From positions 1,557,501 to 1,621,500 of the forward strand of contig NZ_CP114029.1 of the NCBI RefSeq assembly GCF_026898155.1: a DNA stretch of 64,000 nucleotides. The letters are read 5' to 3'. Shown in pieces: positions 27,014 through 37,426 of the stretch (position 1 is its first letter; the number at the start of each line of letters is the position of its first letter). Position numbers and translations under genes: made by a program. This stretch comes from Jiella pelagia. GTDB taxonomy: Bacteria; Pseudomonadota; Alphaproteobacteria; Rhizobiales; Rhizobiaceae. The notes beneath the pieces are model-generated. The model saw only the letters and a list, made by a program, of their open reading frames with translations. It was not told where the DNA came from and made no database searches.

Positions 27014-27387
27014 ACCGCAACATCTATACTGCGACGCGCCATAGTGTCGCACTCTAGAAGCAGCGCAGAAGCAAGAAAACCGAATGAAAGTTGCAGACAA
27101 TTTTCATGAATTCGGCACCGGGTCGCGAAAGCCGTCTTGCCGATCCTGCACCCCGCCCGATGATCCATTCCGTCGTTCGCAATCTACTGCCGGCGGCCGC
27201 CGTACGGCGGATCGTCGTCTTGGAGGCGATCGTTGCGAACCACTCCGACGGACTTCTGGCGCAGACTACCCCTTGGCTCGAATGCGCGCCGCCCGATATC
27301 GGCGGCAATGCCAGGCCGCGGCGGCGATCGCTCAAGATCGTCCGACTTCCCCGGCCAGACCCACCGCATAGCGAAAAGGGGGCGACG
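27014..27387. other. Divergent intergenic region
   Basis: Region of 374 bases between the hypothetical membrane gene (minus) and the quinone-oxidoreductase-like gene (plus). It is less GC-rich near 27040-27110. It contains a GC-rich partial palindrome around GGCGGCCGCCGTACGGCGG but no gene or RNA that I recognise. Confidence 0.35.
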
Positions 27388-28434
27388 ATGCCCGAAATTC
27401 CAACGACCATGCAGGCGCTGATCGTCAAGCACGACGGCTATTCCGGAACCTCCGAGGGACCGACGATCGAGCGGCTGTCGGATTGGTGCGAGCTTGCCGA
27501 GATCGACGTGCCGAAACCTTCGGGCAGCCAGGTGCTGATCAAGGTCGGCCTCGCCAACGTCAACCCGTCCGACCTCCACTACATCAAGGGCGAATATGGC
27601 CAGCCGCGCCGCAAGGGTGTTCCGGCCGGCTTCGAAGGCATGGGCGAGGTCGTCGCCGCGGGCGAGGACGAGACGGCCCGCAAGCTGATCGGCCAGCGCG
27701 TCGCGGTCTCGGCGAGCCGCGGCGGCAGCGGCGTCTGGGCCGAATACGCCATGACCGACGCCCGCGCCGTCGTGCCGCTCCATCCGAAGCTCCGCGACGA
27801 GGATGCGGCGGCGCTGATCGTCAACCCGATGACCGCCTGGGCCATGCTCGATCTGGTGAAGCAGGCCGGCGCCAAAGCCTTCGTCATGACCGCCGGCGCC
27901 AGCCAGCTCGGCAAGCTGATGGCGAGCCTGGCGAAGGAGATGGACCTTGCCGCCATCGCCACCGTTCGCCGCGAGGAGCATCGCTCTTTGCTGGAAGGGC
28001 TCGGCGTCGGCACGGTCCTCAACACCGAGCGGGAAGACTTCGAGGACATGCTGGTGATGGCGATGCGCCAGGTGCAGCCGACCGTCATGCTCGACGCCGT
28101 CGCCGACAGCCGCTCCGCCGATATCTTCGCGGCGATGCCGGCCGGCGCGCGCTGGGTGATCTACGGCAAGCTGTCGCCGCAGTCCCCGGCCCTGCCCAGC
28201 CTCGGCCAGATGGTCTTCATGAAGAAGAAGATCGAGGGCTTCTGGCTGAGCGAATGGATGACGACCGCCTCCCCCGAAGCCCGCCGCGAGGCCTTCGAAA
28301 AGGTTCAGGAGCGCTTTGTCTCCGGCGCATGGAAGACCGACGTCGCCGCAACGCTGCCGCTTCGCGAGGCCGAGGAGAAGATCGCCGACGCCCTCTCCGG
28401 CCTCAACCGCGGCAAGGTGCTGATCCGGCCGTGA
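27388..28434 (+). CDS. MDR-family zinc-free oxidoreductase (quinone oxidoreductase-like)
   Basis: 348 residues of the medium-chain dehydrogenase/reductase superfamily: a GroES-like N-terminal domain (VNPSDLHYIKGEYG) and a Rossmann-type domain (AFVMTAGASQLGKLMASLAKE). The zinc ligands of alcohol dehydrogenases (GHE and Cys motifs) are absent, as in quinone oxidoreductases and enoyl reductases, so NADPH-dependent reduction of a quinone or enone is likely. The start follows an AAAAGGGGG ribosome site. Monocistronic as far as can be seen. Confidence 0.82.
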   Translation: MPEIPTTMQALIVKHDGYSGTSEGPTIERLSDWCELAEIDVPKPSGSQVLIKVGLANVNPSDLHYIKGEYGQPRRKGVPAGFEGMGEVVAAGEDETARKLIGQRVAVSASRGGSGVWAEYAMTDARAVVPLHPKLRDEDAAALIVNPMTAWAMLDLVKQAGAKAFVMTAGASQLGKLMASLAKEMDLAAIATVRREEHRSLLEGLGVGTVLNTEREDFEDMLVMAMRQVQPTVMLDAVADSRSADIFAAMPAGARWVIYGKLSPQSPALPSLGQMVFMKKKIEGFWLSEWMTTASPEARREAFEKVQERFVSGAWKTDVAATLPLREAEEKIADALSGLNRGKVLIRP

Positions 28435-28479
28435 GGCACAAGCCGCGCCTGTGTCACGGCGCGGCCCGTCTGGACTTGT

Positions 28480-29472
28480 CTACCTCGCATTCTCGCGAAT
28501 GAAGCGGATGACCTCCTCGCGGATACCGCGATTGCCAAGCGGCAGCACCGTCGAAAAGGACGAGATCGTGCCGATGTGGCCGATGCCGGGATAGAGACTG
28601 GCCTTCACCGGAACGCCCGCCGCCTTCAGCTTCGCGGCGAGCGACCGGGTGTTCTTCGGGTCGACGGTGGTGTCGGCGTCTCCGGCGATCAGCAGCGCCG
28701 GCGGCTCGTCGCCGGAGACGAAGTTCACCGGCTGGCTCGCCTGGCGCACCGGCTCGGGGAAGATGCGCTTGTAGCGCTCCTCGGTCAGCGGCAGGAAATC
28801 GTAAGGTCCGGAGAGGCCGATGAAGCCTGAAAGGCGGCGGATCGACGAGCCGGCATCGGCAAGATAGCGCCGGTCGGTCGCCAGCAGCCCGGCGATCTCG
28901 GCGCCCGCCGAATGACCCATCAGGAACAGCGGATGGCGGCCCGTCGCGATCCCTTGCTGGCCCCTGGACGAAAGGCGCTCAACGACTGCCACGGCCTTCG
29001 CTGCGTCGTCGACGAAGCCGGGAAAGGTCGTCTGTGGATAGAGCCGGTAGTTCGGGATGGCGACGATGATGCCGGCGCTCGCCAGCGACTGGCCGACGAA
29101 GGGATAAATGTCCTTTGAGCCGGTGTCCCAACTGCCGCCATGGACGAAGACGACGACCGGCGTTTGCGCGGTCGTCTCGTTCGGCACGTAGAGATCGAGA
29201 ACGCGGCGTTCCCCGGGCGCGTAGGCAAGGTCGGATACCAGTCTGTATCCGCCGGACGGCGTAACGGCGTTGAGCGCGGCGGCGCAGCCGGCCATCGCCA
29301 GTCCACAGAGCCCGCAGAACAGCAGCAGCACGACGCGCTTCAGCGAACCGAAACCTCGGCCGATCGTCGCCACATCGGCGCGTTCGGCCGCGCGGCGGGC
29401 CTTGGGGGCAGCTTTGGCCGCGCCGCGTCCGTTGGGCGCGGGTCGCGTGGCCTTCCCGTCATGATGGGTCAT
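28480..29472 (-). CDS. Alpha/beta-hydrolase, probable lipoprotein esterase
   Basis: 330 residues. A charged N terminus of about 45 residues precedes a hydrophobic segment ending in a lipobox-like LAMAGC, so the enzyme is probably exported and lipid-anchored. The hydrolase fold shows the oxyanion HGGSW motif, the nucleophile elbow GHSAGAE, an aspartate in AGDADTTVDP and the histidine in GIGHIGT, as in the hormone-sensitive-lipase/BD-FAE esterase group. Its start overlaps the zapA stop (ATGA), an unusual partner for zapA; a functional link is not implied. Confidence 0.82.
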   Translation of the reverse strand: MTHHDGKATRPAPNGRGAAKAAPKARRAAERADVATIGRGFGSLKRVVLLLFCGLCGLAMAGCAAALNAVTPSGGYRLVSDLAYAPGERRVLDLYVPNETTAQTPVVVFVHGGSWDTGSKDIYPFVGQSLASAGIIVAIPNYRLYPQTTFPGFVDDAAKAVAVVERLSSRGQQGIATGRHPLFLMGHSAGAEIAGLLATDRRYLADAGSSIRRLSGFIGLSGPYDFLPLTEERYKRIFPEPVRQASQPVNFVSGDEPPALLIAGDADTTVDPKNTRSLAAKLKAAGVPVKASLYPGIGHIGTISSFSTVLPLGNRGIREEVIRFIRENAR

Positions 29473-29831
29473 TGAGCGCCCGCAAGTTTTGCCGAGATGC
29501 GCTCGATGCTGGCGGCGGTTTCTTCCAGGCTGCGGGCATATTCATCCCGCGCCGCCCCTTCGCTCGCCTCGCCGGCCGCGCGGGATGTCATGTCGGCGTC
29601 GGCCCGTGCTTCGAGGTCCTGAAGCCGGCGGCGTGCCTCGTGGAGCTGATCGGTCGCCATGATCGCCGCCATGACGGTGAGCCTCAGATCGCCGATCTGG
29701 CCGAAGGAACCGCGCAGTTCGGCGATCTTGCCGTCGACGTCGGCCGCAAGCGTCTCAAGGTGCTGCTCCTCCCCCTCGGCGCAGGCCATGCGATAGGTCT
29801 TTCCGTCGATGGTGACGACAATCTGCGGCAT
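29469..29831 (-). CDS. zapA: Cell division protein ZapA
   Basis: 120 residues: an N-terminal FtsZ-binding beta domain (MPQIVVTIDGKTYRMACAEGEEQHLETLAADVDGKI) followed by a coiled coil. ZapA cross-links FtsZ filaments at mid-cell. It follows the DUF4164 coiled-coil gene with a gap of about 150 bases, an arrangement usual in Hyphomicrobiales. The C-terminal 30 residues are Ala/Glu-rich. Confidence 0.9.
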   Translation of the reverse strand: MPQIVVTIDGKTYRMACAEGEEQHLETLAADVDGKIAELRGSFGQIGDLRLTVMAAIMATDQLHEARRRLQDLEARADADMTSRAAGEASEGAARDEYARSLEETAASIERISAKLAGAQ

Positions 29832-29984
29832 GTTCGTTCCCGTTCCAATTGCGTCGACTCTCGTTCGTCCTGCTTCGGCAGTTCTGCCAGGCGGCCGACG
29901 AGGTCAACTCACAGCGGCACGAAACGTCGCACATTGCCGAACGAAAATGTCAGTTCGCAATCACGAGCCGTCGCCGCGACCTGG

Positions 29985-30263
29985 CTATTTGTGCTGTTCG
30001 AGCACCTTGCGCACGCGCTCCATCGCGTCGACGAGGCGCTTCGAGACTTCGCGATTGGCCTGTTCCAGCCGCTCGCCCCGCGCCAGCGCGGCGTCGAGCT
30101 CGCGGGCCAGACGACCACGATCGGCCGTCTGGCGCTGCACCTCGGCGTCGACGCTGCGCAACTCGCCTTCGCGTTCGATGCGGGCATCGACGGCGCTCTC
30201 CAACCGTTCGAGCGCCGTGCGGAGTCGCAACCTGGCTGCGTCGAACGGATCGTCATGCGGCAT
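29985..30263 (-). CDS. DUF4164 coiled-coil protein
   Basis: About 92 residues, almost entirely a charged coiled coil (RLRTALERLESAVDARIEREGELRSVDAEVQRQ...). It matches the DUF4164 family that sits beside zapA in Hyphomicrobiales and may assist ZapA or FtsZ, though no function is proven. The ATG is preferred over an in-frame TTG five codons upstream because GGAGAG precedes it at the right distance. Confidence 0.8.
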   Translation of the reverse strand: MPHDDPFDAARLRLRTALERLESAVDARIEREGELRSVDAEVQRQTADRGRLARELDAALARGERLEQANREVSKRLVDAMERVRKVLEQHK

Positions 30264-30550
30264 CGATGGTCTCTCCAAAGATCACGAGCTGTCCAATGAT
30301 CGCGGACTGTCCGCCGCAGGCGGCGGAGCCTCCTTGAAGTTTCGGTGCGGTTTCGGCCAGAAGGAGCTGCACTGCTCTTAGCGGCTCGGGACGAGCAAGG
30401 AAAGCGGTGAGACGTCTTGTGACAAGCCCACTCGGCAACACGGGTTTCGTTGACAGGGACGAGGGCTTATGATGCAAGCCGCGCGTCTCGGCGGCCCCCT
30501 CACCCGGCGGCCGGATCCTGACCAGGAGCATGACGGGGAGCCCCTTCGCG

Positions 30551-32557
30551 ATGACGACGCCTATGCGCCAGATGATGGCGAACGCCATCCGGTTCCTGTC
30601 TGCCGACGCGGTGGAAGCGGCCGGTTCCGGCCATCCCGGCCTGCCGATGGGCGCGGCGGACATCGCCACCGTCCTGTTCACGCGCTTCCTCACCTTCGAC
30701 CCGACCAGGCCCGACTGGCCCGACCGCGACCGCTTCGTCTTTTCGGCCGGTCATGGCTCGATGCTGCTATACAGCCTGCTCTATCTGCTCGGCTACCGCG
30801 ACATCGGCATCGACGAGATCAAGCGCTTCCGCCAGATCGGATCGAAGACCGCCGGCCATCCGGAGTACGGCCATGCCGCCGGCATCGAGACGACCACCGG
30901 GCCGCTCGGCCAGGGAGCCGGCAATGCCGTCGGAATGGCGCTCGCCGAGCGCATCCTCAATGCGAAATTCGGCGACGACGTCGTCGACCACTATACCTAC
31001 GCCCTCGTCGGCGACGGCTGCCTGATGGAGGGGATCAGCCAGGAGGCGATCGCGCTCGCCGGCCATCTGAAGCTGTCCAAGCTGATCTTTCTGTGGGACG
31101 ACAACGGCATCACCATCGACGGCAAGGTTTCGCTCGCCGACTCCACCAATCAGCGCGAACGCTTCGAGGCCTGCGGCTGGCAGGCGCTGGCCTGCGACGG
31201 CCACGACCATGAGGCCATCGCCGCCGCCATAGAGACGGCGAAGGCGAGCGACCGGCCGACGCTGATCGCCGCCAAGACGACGATCGGCTTCGGCGCGCCG
31301 AACAAGAGCGGCACCGAAAAGGCGCATGGGTCGCCGCTCGGGGCCGAGGAACTCGCCGCCGCCCGCGAAGCGCTCGACTGGCCGCATCCGCCCTTCGATA
31401 TCCCCTCCGAGATCCTCGACCAGTGGCGGCTCGCCGGCCTCAGATCCAGCGTCCGGCGCAAGGCCTGGGAGGCGCGCTTCGCCGAGGTCGACGCCGAGAC
31501 GCGCGGCGAGTTCGAGCGGCGCATGCGTGGCGACCTGCCGAGCGGCTTCACCCAGGCGCTGCACCGTTTTAAGCGCCGGATGAACGAGGAACGGCCGAAG
31601 ATCGCGACCCGGAAGGCTTCGGAGATGGCGCTGGAGGAAATCAACGCCATCGTCTCCGAAACGATCGGCGGCTCGGCCGATCTGACCGGCTCCAACAATA
31701 CTCGCACCAGCCAGACCCTGCCGATCACCGCCGGCGACTACACTGGCCGCTATGTCCACTACGGCATCCGCGAGCATGGCATGGCGGCGGCGATGAACGG
31801 CATGGCGCTGCATGGCGGGATGATCCCATATTCCGGCACCTTCCTCGCCTTTTCCGACTATTGCCGCCCGGCACTTCGGCTCGCCGCCCTGATGGGCATC
31901 CGCGTCGTCCACGTGATGACACACGATTCGATCGGTCTCGGCGAGGACGGGCCGACGCACCAGCCGGTCGAGCAGCTCGCAGCCTTGCGCGCCATCCCCA
32001 ACATGCTGGTGTTCCGGCCAGCCGATGCCGTCGAGACCGCCGAATGCTGGCAGCTGGCGCTGCAGAACCGTGCCGCGCCGTCGATCCTCGCCCTGTCGCG
32101 TCAGGCACTGCCGACGCTTCGCCTCGACGAGCACGACGAGAACCGCAGCGCCCGCGGCGCCTACGAGATCGACCCCGCCTCGGGAGAGGCGCGGGTGACG
32201 ATCTATGCCACCGGTTCGGAGGTGGAGATCGCGATCGAGGCCCGCCGGCAGCTGGAACGCGCCGGCATTCCCACCCGCGTCGTTTCCGTCCCCTCATTTG
32301 AACTCTTCCGCCGCCAGACGGCCGAATACCGCCGGGCGCTGATCGGCGACACGAGCATCAAGATCGCGGTCGAGGCCGGGATCCGCCAGGGCTGGGACGA
32401 ACTCATCGGCCGCGAGGGTCATTTCGTCGGGATGAACGGCTTCGGCGCCTCGGGGCCGGCGTCGGAACTTTACCGGCATTTCGGCATCACCGCCGAAGCG
32501 GTCGTTGCTGCGGTGATGGAGCGGCTGGCCGGAGAAGACGCTGCGGCGAGGGCCTGA
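30551..32557 (+). CDS. tkt: Transketolase
   Basis: About 668 residues with the TPP-binding motif [38 protein letters not shown] and the transketolase C-terminal domain ([30 protein letters not shown]). It moves two-carbon units between sugar phosphates in the pentose phosphate pathway and needs thiamine diphosphate. The ATG at 30551 has GGGAG upstream; an in-frame ATG lies seven codons before. It is followed by gap in the usual Hyphomicrobiales order. Confidence 0.93.
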   Translation: MTTPMRQMMANAIRFLSADAVEAAGSGHPGLPMGAADIATVLFTRFLTFDPTRPDWPDRDRFVFSAGHGSMLLYSLLYLLGYRDIGIDEIKRFRQIGSKTAGHPEYGHAAGIETTTGPLGQGAGNAVGMALAERILNAKFGDDVVDHYTYALVGDGCLMEGISQEAIALAGHLKLSKLIFLWDDNGITIDGKVSLADSTNQRERFEACGWQALACDGHDHEAIAAAIETAKASDRPTLIAAKTTIGFGAPNKSGTEKAHGSPLGAEELAAAREALDWPHPPFDIPSEILDQWRLAGLRSSVRRKAWEARFAEVDAETRGEFERRMRGDLPSGFTQALHRFKRRMNEERPKIATRKASEMALEEINAIVSETIGGSADLTGSNNTRTSQTLPITAGDYTGRYVHYGIREHGMAAAMNGMALHGGMIPYSGTFLAFSDYCRPALRLAALMGIRVVHVMTHDSIGLGEDGPTHQPVEQLAALRAIPNMLVFRPADAVETAECWQLALQNRAAPSILALSRQALPTLRLDEHDENRSARGAYEIDPASGEARVTIYATGSEVEIAIEARRQLERAGIPTRVVSVPSFELFRRQTAEYRRALIGDTSIKIAVEAGIRQGWDELIGREGHFVGMNGFGASGPASELYRHFGITAEAVVAAVMERLAGEDAAARA

Positions 32558-32703
32558 GACGCAACGCGCGCCATCGACGCGCTTGTCAAAACTCAGTCCC
32601 ACCTTGAGAAAAGCTGACGCCGCCGCAAACTTGATTCGTCCGTCCGGCAGGGCTACAGCCCGGCTTACACACCGGCTTCGGGCACCCTTCAGGGAGAACA
32701 AAC

Positions 32704-33720
32704 ATGGCAGTTCGCGTTGCAATCAACGGCTTCGGCCGCATCGGACGAAACGTCCTGCGCGCCATCGTGGAATCCGGCCGCACCGACATCGAGGTCGTCG
32801 CGATCAACGATCTCGGGCCGGTGGAGACCAACGCCCATCTGATCCGCTACGATAGCGTCCACGGCCGCTTCCCGGGCACCGTGACGGTCGAGGGCGACAC
32901 CATCGACGTCGGCCGCGGCAAGATCAAGGTGACGGCCGAGCGCGATCCGAAGTCCCTGCCCTGGGGCGAGATGGGCATCGACGTCGCGATGGAATGCACC
33001 GGCATCTTCACCGATCCGGCCAAGGCCTCGGCCCATCTGGAGGCCGGCGCCAGGAAGGTGCTGATCTCCGGCCCGCTGTCGGGCACGGCCGGCGCGGAGA
33101 AGACCATCGTCTTCGGCGTCAACCATCAGACCCTCACGACCGACGACAGGATCGCCTCCAACGCCTCCTGCACCACCAATTGCCTGGCCCCGGTCGCCAA
33201 GGTGCTCAACGATGCCATCGGCATCGAAAAGGGCTTCATGACGACGATCCACTCCTATACCGGCGACCAGCCGACCCTCGACACCATGCACAAGGACCTC
33301 TACCGGGGCCGCGCCGCCGCCCTGTCGATGATCCCGACCTCGACCGGCGCGGCAAAAGCCGTCGGCCTCGTCCTGCCGGAACTCAACGGCCGGCTCGACG
33401 GCGTCGCCATCCGCGTGCCGACCCCGAACGTCTCCGTAGTCGACTTCAAGTTCGTCCCCAAGCGCGACACCACCGTCAAGGAAATCCAGGAAGCCATCCG
33501 CGCCGCCGCCACCTCGGGGCCGCTGAAGGGCATTCTTGGCTTCACCGACGAAAAGAACGTCTCATCGGACTTCAACCACGACCCGCATTCCTCGATCTTC
33601 CACATGGACCAGACCAAGGTCATGGAAGGCTCGCTCGTGCGCGTGATGTCCTGGTACGACAACGAGTGGGGCTTCTCCAACCGGATGAACGACACCGCCG
33701 TCGCCATGCACAACGCCTAA
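32704..33720 (+). CDS. gap: Glyceraldehyde-3-phosphate dehydrogenase
   Basis: 338 residues, NAD motif [14 protein letters not shown] at the N terminus and the catalytic cysteine in [13 protein letters not shown]; the C-terminal [13 protein letters not shown] is standard. It interconverts glyceraldehyde-3-phosphate and 1,3-bisphosphoglycerate. AGGGAG precedes the ATG. A strong terminator follows at 33771-33797, and the expected pgk gene of this block is absent; an IS256 element comes next. Confidence 0.95.
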   Translation: MAVRVAINGFGRIGRNVLRAIVESGRTDIEVVAINDLGPVETNAHLIRYDSVHGRFPGTVTVEGDTIDVGRGKIKVTAERDPKSLPWGEMGIDVAMECTGIFTDPAKASAHLEAGARKVLISGPLSGTAGAEKTIVFGVNHQTLTTDDRIASNASCTTNCLAPVAKVLNDAIGIEKGFMTTIHSYTGDQPTLDTMHKDLYRGRAAALSMIPTSTGAAKAVGLVLPELNGRLDGVAIRVPTPNVSVVDFKFVPKRDTTVKEIQEAIRAAATSGPLKGILGFTDEKNVSSDFNHDPHSSIFHMDQTKVMEGSLVRVMSWYDNEWGFSNRMNDTAVAMHNA

Positions 33721-33770
33721 GCGCAAGGCCGCTCCGGCAGATCGCAATCTGTCTGAGAGTGAACAGGAAG

Positions 33771-33797
33771 AGGCCGTCCCCTGGGGCGGCCTTTTTT
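33771..33797 (+). terminator. Rho-independent terminator after gap
   Basis: Stem AGGCCG-T-CCCC with GGGG-CGGCCT followed by a run of six T. Placed 50 bases after the gap stop, it ends the tkt-gap transcript. Confidence 0.9.
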
Positions 33798-33966
33798 GTT
33801 CGGCAAGACGAATGAACTGGCGGAGGCTCCCGCCCTCGGCTCACAAGCAGCGAAACCCTCGACCGGCGTGAGCCAGACATGCCCCGGCGGCTCGCACATG
33901 GCATAATGCGGCCTTTCGGTGACAGCAGCCGCGAAGAAGGATCATGTCCCCGGGGATGGTGTATGA

Positions 33967-35251
33967 GCGCCGACCTTCGGAGAAGTCCGAGGCTGATCAG
34001 GCTGCCACGGCGGGCAGTCTGATGGTAGGATTGTCGGTGATGCGGGCCAGCGTTTCAAGGCTCATGTAGCGTCGCGCCACGGCCCACTCGTCGTTCGTCT
34101 CGAGCATCAGGGCGCCGACGAGGCGGACGATGGCCTCGTCGTTGGGAAAGATTCCGATGACGTCGGACCGCCGTTTCACCTCGCGGTTCACCCGTTCCAG
34201 TGGGTTCGTCGACGCGATCTGGGCCCAGTGCTCGCGTGGGAAGGACATATAGGCCAGCACGTCGTCGCGGGAGGCGTCCATCAAGGCTCCGAGCTTGGGC
34301 TGTTTCTCCCGGAGAGCGTCGGCAACGACTTCCCACTGGTTCTCGGCGTCGGCCTTGGTTTCCTGGGCGAAGATCGTCTTCAGCATCGCCGCCACCGCCA
34401 TGCGCTGCTTCGTCGGCGCATGGGCAAGCGCGTTCCTCATCCAGTGAATGCGGCAACGCTGGTGGGTGGCGTTGAACACCCGGCGGGCGGCGGCGCGCAG
34501 GCCCTTGTGGTCGTCAGCAATGACCAGCTTCACGCCGCGCAGGCCGCGGTCGGCCAGAGATCGCAGGAACTCGGTCCAAAACGTCTCGGCTTCGGACGGG
34601 CCGGTCGCGACGCCCAAGACCTCGCGCTTGCCGTCGTTGTTGACCGCCACGGCGATTATCACGGCACGGCTGACGATCCTGCCGCCCTCGCGCACCTTCA
34701 CATAGGTCGCGTCGAGCCAGAGATAGGGCCAGGCGCCTTCCAGCGGCCGCGAGAGGAAGACGTTCACCCGTTCGTCGATGTCGGCGCAGAGGCGACTGAC
34801 TTGGCTCTTCGACATCCCACCGGCGCCCATGGCCTTTACCAGATCGTCGACCGAGCGTGTCGAGATGCCTTGGACATAGGCTTCCTGGATCACGGCCACC
34901 AAAGCCTTCTCGGCTGTCCTGCGTGGTTCGAGAAAGCTCGGGAAGTAGCTCCCCTTGCGCAGCTTCGGGATCTCCAGCGCGATCCTTCCGGCGCGGGTAT
35001 CCCAGTCGCGATCCCGATAGCCGTTCCGCTGAACCTCGCGCAACGGCGAACGCGCTCCCTTCGCGGCGCCCGTGCGCGCTTCCACTTCCATCTCCATGAT
35101 GCGATCGGCAGCGAAGGCCAGCATGTCGCGGACGAAGTCGCTGTCGGCCTGCTTCTCAATCAGCTCGATCAGCGCCATTCTCTCGTCGGTCATCGTCGTC
35201 TCCGTTTCAGGTTCCAGGTGTTGCAACCCGAACCTTCTCGAAGATCGGCGA
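33967..35251 (-). mobile_element. IS256-family insertion sequence
   Basis: About 1.29 kb bounded by imperfect terminal inverted repeats of some 25 bases: CGCCGACCTTCGGAGAAG at the left and, read inward on the other strand, CGCCGATCTTCGAGAAG at the right. It carries one transposase gene. I found no convincing target-site duplication (an ATGA tetramer flanks both sides but a full 8-9 base repeat does not), so the insertion may be old or rearranged. Confidence 0.8.
33997..35193 (-). CDS. IS256-family transposase
   Basis: 398 residues, full length for the family. The DDE catalytic core is visible: first Asp in [14 protein letters not shown], second Asp in [10 protein letters not shown], the [10 protein letters not shown] helix and the Glu in [13 protein letters not shown]. 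It should catalyse copy-out/paste-in movement of the element. The ATG before TDERMALIE has a GGAG site. It appears intact, unlike the many frameshifted genes nearby. Confidence 0.93.
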   Translation of the reverse strand: MTDERMALIELIEKQADSDFVRDMLAFAADRIMEMEVEARTGAAKGARSPLREVQRNGYRDRDWDTRAGRIALEIPKLRKGSYFPSFLEPRRTAEKALVAVIQEAYVQGISTRSVDDLVKAMGAGGMSKSQVSRLCADIDERVNVFLSRPLEGAWPYLWLDATYVKVREGGRIVSRAVIIAVAVNNDGKREVLGVATGPSEAETFWTEFLRSLADRGLRGVKLVIADDHKGLRAAARRVFNATHQRCRIHWMRNALAHAPTKQRMAVAAMLKTIFAQETKADAENQWEVVADALREKQPKLGALMDASRDDVLAYMSFPREHWAQIASTNPLERVNREVKRRSDVIGIFPNDEAIVRLVGALMLETNDEWAVARRYMSLETLARITDNPTIRLPAVAA

Positions 35252-35432
35252 TGACCGCCAGCGCTACCGTCGGCCGCGCGCTGCGCTACGCCGAAGGCTC
35301 CGCACGCGGCCTCCTACACCACCACCAAGGACACGGCCCGAAGAAGCCTCGCCGAGGGTGCGAACGGCACACTGACGCTTGCGTCAATTGCACCCGATAG
35401 GCTCTAACTTTCAGCATCATATGGGGGGAATG

Positions 35433-37283
35433 ATGATGCTGAGATCTCGTCTGGCGCAGAGCCTGCTCGCCACGTCCATGTTTGCGCTCGCGAGCCACGC
35501 GGCAGCGGCCCGAGATATCGGCGCCGTGATCTCGTTCGGCGACAGCCTCAGCGACAACGGCAATCTCTACGCGGCCACGGGGGGCACGACGCCCACCTCC
35601 CCGCCCTATTTCCAGGGGCATTATTCGAACGGCCAAGTCTTCACCGAATACCTCAACGGAGCAATGCAGACGGCCGGCGCGGCGACGCTGGGCGGCGTAC
35701 CGATCGACCCGGCCGCCAACCAGAACTATGCCTTCGGCGGCGCCCGGACGGACGCCCTGACGGCACTGCCTCCGGGCATTCCGGCTCAGATCGGCTTTTT
35801 CCAGGTCCAGGACGGCGTCTTCGCGGCAAACGACGTCGTGACGCTTCTCGGCGGCGCCAACAACATCTTCGACGCGGCCCGGCAACCGGCTGCGACGCCC
35901 GCAGATATCGCGGCCGCAGCCGCGCTCGCCGCAGGCGACATCGGGGCGGCCGCCGGAACCCTGTCGCAGATCGGCGCGCCGACGCTCGTCGTCCTCAACC
36001 TGCCCGATCTCGGCCTGACGCCGCAGTTCAACGGCGCGCCGACCACGCAATTCGTCGGGACGCTCGCCTCCGACACGTTCAATGCGGCGCTCAGCCAGGC
36101 GGTCTTCGCCTCCGCGGCGGCCAATCCGGGAACCGACACCCATCTCGTTGATGTCGAGCGGGTGTTCTCCGCGATCATCGCCGACCCGCAGCGCTTCGGC
36201 TTCACCAACGCCACCCAGGGATGCCTCTTCGTCCCGAGCTGCCTTTCCGCTTCGCAGGCCGAGCAGAACCAGTACCTCTTCTTCGACAACGTCCATCCGA
36301 CCACGGCCGGCCATCAGCTCCTTGCCTCGCTGGTGCTCGACTATCTGACCGCCGGAGAGCAGGCGGTGAATGTCGGCTCCATGTCGGAGACCGCGATCCT
36401 CGACCGCTATGAGGGCGTCTCGGCCGCCTTCGAGCGCGGGCGAAACGTGCTCGAAGGCGGAACGTCCGGCTTCTACGCCACGGTCGGCGGCAACTGGTAT
36501 GATCGCGGCGAGGGCCGCATGCACGGCTACGACTACGACGTCGGCACAATCCGCCTCGGCTACGATACGCTGATCGGCAACGGCACCCTCCTTGGCGGTT
36601 CGCTCAGCTATTCGAACGGCTCGCTCGACAATTCGCCGATCACCTACGACAGCCAGGCCTTTTCCGCCGACATCTATGCCGCGACCATGGTCCGCGGCTT
36701 CCTCGTCGGGGCCACCGCCGGCATCGCCCATGCCGACTTCAACGACATCGAGCGTGTCACCCTGTTGCCGGGCGTCGTCAATGGCGGCGCCGACACCAAT
36801 GCCGCGATCTACGACGTCGGCGCCGAGATCGCCTATCCGATGGCCTTCGGCGATCTCACCGCGACGCCGAGCCTGTCTCTGACCTATCTGCATTTCGACG
36901 TCGACGGCTTCACCGAGGCGGGCCTTGCCGCCCGCATCCAGTATGACGGCTACGACCGCGACGCCCTGTTCGGCGCCGCCAACCTCAACCTCGCTTATGC
37001 GACAGAGGCCTTCGGCCGGCAGGCCAGGCTGACCGGGCGGATCGGCTGGGAGGACGATCTGACCAGCGACGACTCCGGCATCGTCTCGCGCATTGCGGGC
37101 AGCCCGTCGGGAGATTCCTTCGCCGCCTTCGACGACCTGCCCGGCCGTGGCTTCATCCTGGGCGCCGGCGCCGAGGCCTCCTTCACCGACGACGTCGCGG
37201 GCTCTCTGTCCTATTCGGTCGGCTTTTCCGACACGATCGACGTCAGCCATGCGGCGAAGGCGGCGCTGACGGTGAAATTCTGA
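35433..37283 (+). CDS. SGNH/GDSL esterase autotransporter
   Basis: About 616 residues: signal peptide (RSRLAQSLLATSMFALASHAAAA), an SGNH hydrolase passenger with block I FGDSLSDNGN, the GGANN oxyanion block and the catalytic FDNVHPT block near residue 300, and a C-terminal 12-strand autotransporter barrel ending in the outer-membrane signature LTVKF. The layout matches EstA-type lipase/esterase autotransporters, which display the enzyme on the cell surface. Three ATG codons follow a GGGGGG site; 35433 is a compromise. It lies next to the IS256 right end. Confidence 0.88.
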   Translation: MMLRSRLAQSLLATSMFALASHAAAARDIGAVISFGDSLSDNGNLYAATGGTTPTSPPYFQGHYSNGQVFTEYLNGAMQTAGAATLGGVPIDPAANQNYAFGGARTDALTALPPGIPAQIGFFQVQDGVFAANDVVTLLGGANNIFDAARQPAATPADIAAAAALAAGDIGAAAGTLSQIGAPTLVVLNLPDLGLTPQFNGAPTTQFVGTLASDTFNAALSQAVFASAAANPGTDTHLVDVERVFSAIIADPQRFGFTNATQGCLFVPSCLSASQAEQNQYLFFDNVHPTTAGHQLLASLVLDYLTAGEQAVNVGSMSETAILDRYEGVSAAFERGRNVLEGGTSGFYATVGGNWYDRGEGRMHGYDYDVGTIRLGYDTLIGNGTLLGGSLSYSNGSLDNSPITYDSQAFSADIYAATMVRGFLVGATAGIAHADFNDIERVTLLPGVVNGGADTNAAIYDVGAEIAYPMAFGDLTATPSLSLTYLHFDVDGFTEAGLAARIQYDGYDRDALFGAANLNLAYATEAFGRQARLTGRIGWEDDLTSDDSGIVSRIAGSPSGDSFAAFDDLPGRGFILGAGAEASFTDDVAGSLSYSVGFSDTIDVSHAAKAALTVKF

Positions 37284-37426
37284 GGCGGCCTGCCTGAGAA
37301 TTCTGCCCTGGCATTTGAAAGTCTAGATCGAGGGCCGCACGACGCTGGCCCTTGGTCGGCAGCTGCAGGGACGGGCTTCTTCCGCAACCGGCAGGAAGAT
37401 CGCTCCGCGCCAGGCCGCGGATGCGG

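Noticed and set aside
29832-29984. 6S RNA in the DUF4164-zapA gap
   Set aside because: The 6S gene is often near zapA in proteobacteria, and the gap is about the right size, but I could not build the expected long bulged hairpin with confidence.
30430-30480. TTGACA...TATGAT promoter for tkt
   Set aside because: Spacing is 12 bases, too short for a sigma-70 promoter.
33961-35260. ATGA flanking both ends of the IS256 as a target duplication
   Set aside because: Only four bases match and the positions relative to the inverted repeats are not consistent with the usual 8-9 base duplication.
37331-37352. AGGGCC/GGCCCT hairpin between autotransporter and radical SAM gene as a terminator
   Set aside because: Six-base stem, ten-base loop and no U tract on either strand.
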